64,000 nucleotides of DNA from Saccharomycopsis fibuligera x Saccharomycopsis cf. fibuligera (lineage: Eukaryota > Ascomycota > Saccharomycetes > Ascoideales > Saccharomycopsidaceae), in contig CP012822.1 of the NCBI GenBank assembly GCA_001936135.1, positions 310,001 to 374,000 of the forward strand. Reading direction: 5' to 3'. Under the pieces are notes generated by a model, which saw only the letters and a list, made by a program, of their open reading frames with translations, made no database searches and was not told where the DNA came from. The translations under genes and the position numbers were made by a program. Shown one piece after another: positions 62,096-64,000 of this stretch (position 1 is its first letter; each line of letters starts with the position of its first letter).

Positions 62096-64000
62096 ATGTC
62101 AAGTGATAGGTTTATCAAACTACAACAGGTTATGAGTTCCCCAGGTGCTCTAGCCAACTTCAGTTCAGATGAAAAATTGAAAGGTTCGGAGAACTTTCAC
62201 GATTGGTTCTCCTTAGTATCAATCAAATTGAAAATGAGAGGGCTTGGTTTGTACAAGTACCTTGTCGACAATGATATCGGCGCTACTGATGAAAGCTCGG
62301 ACGACTCGAGAGCCAGACTACAAATGGCTTTGGATGATATCTTGACATTGATGATTGTCAATGGTGTTACTGGTGCTGCTCTCAGAAAGGCATCCAGTTA
62401 TGATGGTTCTGGTCGTGATTTGTTTATCTATTTGAAAGCCTCCTATGGTACAATGTCTGTGTTTAATGCTGTTGGTATGCTATCGGACTTCTTTGACCAC
62501 AAGTGGAAGTCGAATGGCTCTAACCTCAACCTGTTGATCTCGAGCTTCGATGCATTGAATGTCTCGGTTATCAAGAATGTTACTGCTGATCTGTTTCTTA
62601 CTTGCTTATTTCTTGCTGAGCTCAAACGCGCCGGCTACGGTGAAGCTGCTGTGAAGGAGATCATTACAACATACCAAGCATCTCATAATTCCATGGAAAC
62701 CTTTGATGTTGAATCCGCGATGGATCTCGCGAGAGAATTGATTAAGGAAGACCCAAAGTCTACCGTTACTACTACTGAAACTGCTCTTGTCACTAGAAAG
62801 GCCAATAATGGTCAATGCTACAACTGTGGCAAGATAGGTCATTATGCAAGGGACTGTCGTCAACAGCCAAAGGATGAATTTAATGAGAAAATTCGAAAGC
62901 CAAAGAAAAATGGAAAACTGACTGGTAGTGCGTGGTTTGCATATTTAGGGCACGAGTCAAAGAGATCTGATTTGTTCTTCGATAGTGGTGCTTCCAGCCA
63001 CATTATTTGTGACAGAGACTTGTTTACTGAGTTACATGACTACAGCGGCGAGATTAATGGTATTGGTGGCAACAGTTTGAAGATCGTTGGGTGCGGCACC
63101 GCATCTATCAAGCTACCAACCGGTGAGGATGTCAGCTTGTTAAATGCTCTATATGCACCCGAGGCTACCGCTAATTTACTATCAATTTCAAAGGCAACTG
63201 GTAATGGAGCAAAACTATTGTTTGAAGATGAATGCATCAAGTTGTACCCCTCGATGGATATTGTGGGTATCAAAGACAGGCTCTCACATGGCTTGTACAG
63301 AGTGGGCTCTCCAAGTGACAAGCACTTTGCTTACAAAGCTGCCCCTGGCATTGCGGTTGATAGGAAAGATTTGTGGCATCAAAGATTGGGCCATCCTAGC
63401 TTTGGTGTGTTCCGTGCGATTAACAAACAGTTTGGTTTGTGCGGTGATATTACAGAAGATATGAATGTGGAAGTGTGTGAACTGTGTGCATTAGGCAAGG
63501 CGGTTACAAGAAAACCAAAGCATGGATGGTCAAAGCCACAACAGCCATTGCAGCTACTTCATATGGATGTGTGCGGGCCATTCAACTATGGATCGGTTGA
63601 TGGCTCTCTCTACTTTCTTACAATCGTTGATGCCTATACTCGTTTCACCCATATCAAGTGCTTGAAAAGGAATCTGACTGCACTGATGCGATTATTGATT
63701 TTGTGAAATACAGTGAGACCAATTTCAAGAGTCAAGGCAGAAACTACGTGTGTGGAGCTATCAGAACTGATAACGGCGGGGAGTTTGTGAACAACAAGTT
63801 GCACGCGTTCATGAAGGAGCGTGGAATTCGCCATGAGCTAACTGTCCCGCATCATTCCTATCAGAATGGTGTTGCTGAGAGGATGCATCGCACCATTCAG
63901 GAGAAGGCGCGAACTCTCATGTTGCACTCTGCTGCGCCGGTTCAGTTCTGGCCCGAAGCTGTTGCAACTGCTGCGTACTTGATCAATCGCAGCCCAACAA
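62096..64000 (+). pseudogene. D2 gag-pol, one-base frameshift, partial
   Basis: The start is ATG 62096. Sequence equals D1 through gag, zinc knuckle, protease and into integrase. Near 63671 AAGGAAATC of D1 reads AAGGAATC, which shifts the frame to a stop at 63704-63706. The original frame continues afterwards (RTDNGGEF, GVAERMHRT) to the window edge. One lost A in a short run could be a genuine mutation or a sequence error; if an error, D2 is a plausible active copy. Confidence 0.85.

Larger units (their letters stand above)
61584..64000 (+). mobile_element. Element D2: second D copy, runs off the window
   Basis: It begins TGTTGTGAGTAATAATTC in the RNase H of D1. Over 2.4 kb it matches D1 at offset 4,658 bp; the only difference I found is one missing A near 63671. 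The remainder lies beyond the window. Confidence 0.9.

Overview
This window is a stack of nested LTR retrotransposons with three tRNA genes and no recognisable host protein gene. The tRNA genes (two intron-containing tRNA-Pro(UGG), one tRNA-Arg(UCU)), solo LTRs with 5-bp target duplications, and Ty1/copia and Ty3/gypsy elements point to an ascomycete budding yeast (Saccharomycotina). I cannot name the species. The density and nesting resemble transposon refuges such as pericentromeres or silent flanks, but nothing here proves which.

Family names used below. A, B, C and D are Ty1/copia type (integrase before reverse transcriptase). E is Ty3/gypsy type (integrase last, iMet-type primer site). 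A relic of a second gypsy lineage lies at 4.8-7.3 kb. A, B and E place gag and pol in overlapping frames that need a +1 shift, each with a GCG-AGN codon pair in the overlap. C and D are single gag-pol ORFs.

Layout. 1-8 kb: decayed copia pol (A-like) and gypsy pol relics. 8-10.4 kb: LTR graveyard of types A, B and E. 10.45-16.37 kb: an E solo LTR ending 11 bp upstream of tRNA-Pro, split by element A, whose two LTRs are identical but whose reverse transcriptase core is deleted. 16.4-21.6 kb: tRNA-Pro, decayed B (+), a C relic (-) and a decayed B (-). 21.74 kb: tRNA-Arg. 22.1-32.4 kb: gypsy element E with tandem 5' LTRs, its 3' LTR split by copia element B1 and ending 10 bp upstream of the second tRNA-Pro. 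32.5-35.86 kb: duplicated tRNA-Pro flank, then defective B2, which is split by a solo LTR and broken by C1.

35.86-56.9 kb is a C-family complex. C1 is intact (1485 aa). C2 is inverted and truncated. A module of inverted pol C-terminus plus forward gag-pol N-terminus is then repeated with a 4,895-bp period, best explained by unequal crossing-over between family members. 56.9-64 kb: two almost identical D copies 4,658 bp apart, the first inserted in C6 and the second at the end of the D1 ORF.

Most interesting signals: (1) the D promoter carries a dense array of perfect and step-type heat shock elements upstream of a TATA box, suggesting heat-responsive transcription; (2) the C primer-binding site is complementary to a tRNA-Tyr anticodon arm, suggesting half-tRNA priming; (3) GCG-AGN +1 frameshift sites recur in unrelated families; (4) gypsy E sits immediately upstream of tRNA-Pro at two paralogous loci; (5) A appears to have been mobilised in trans.
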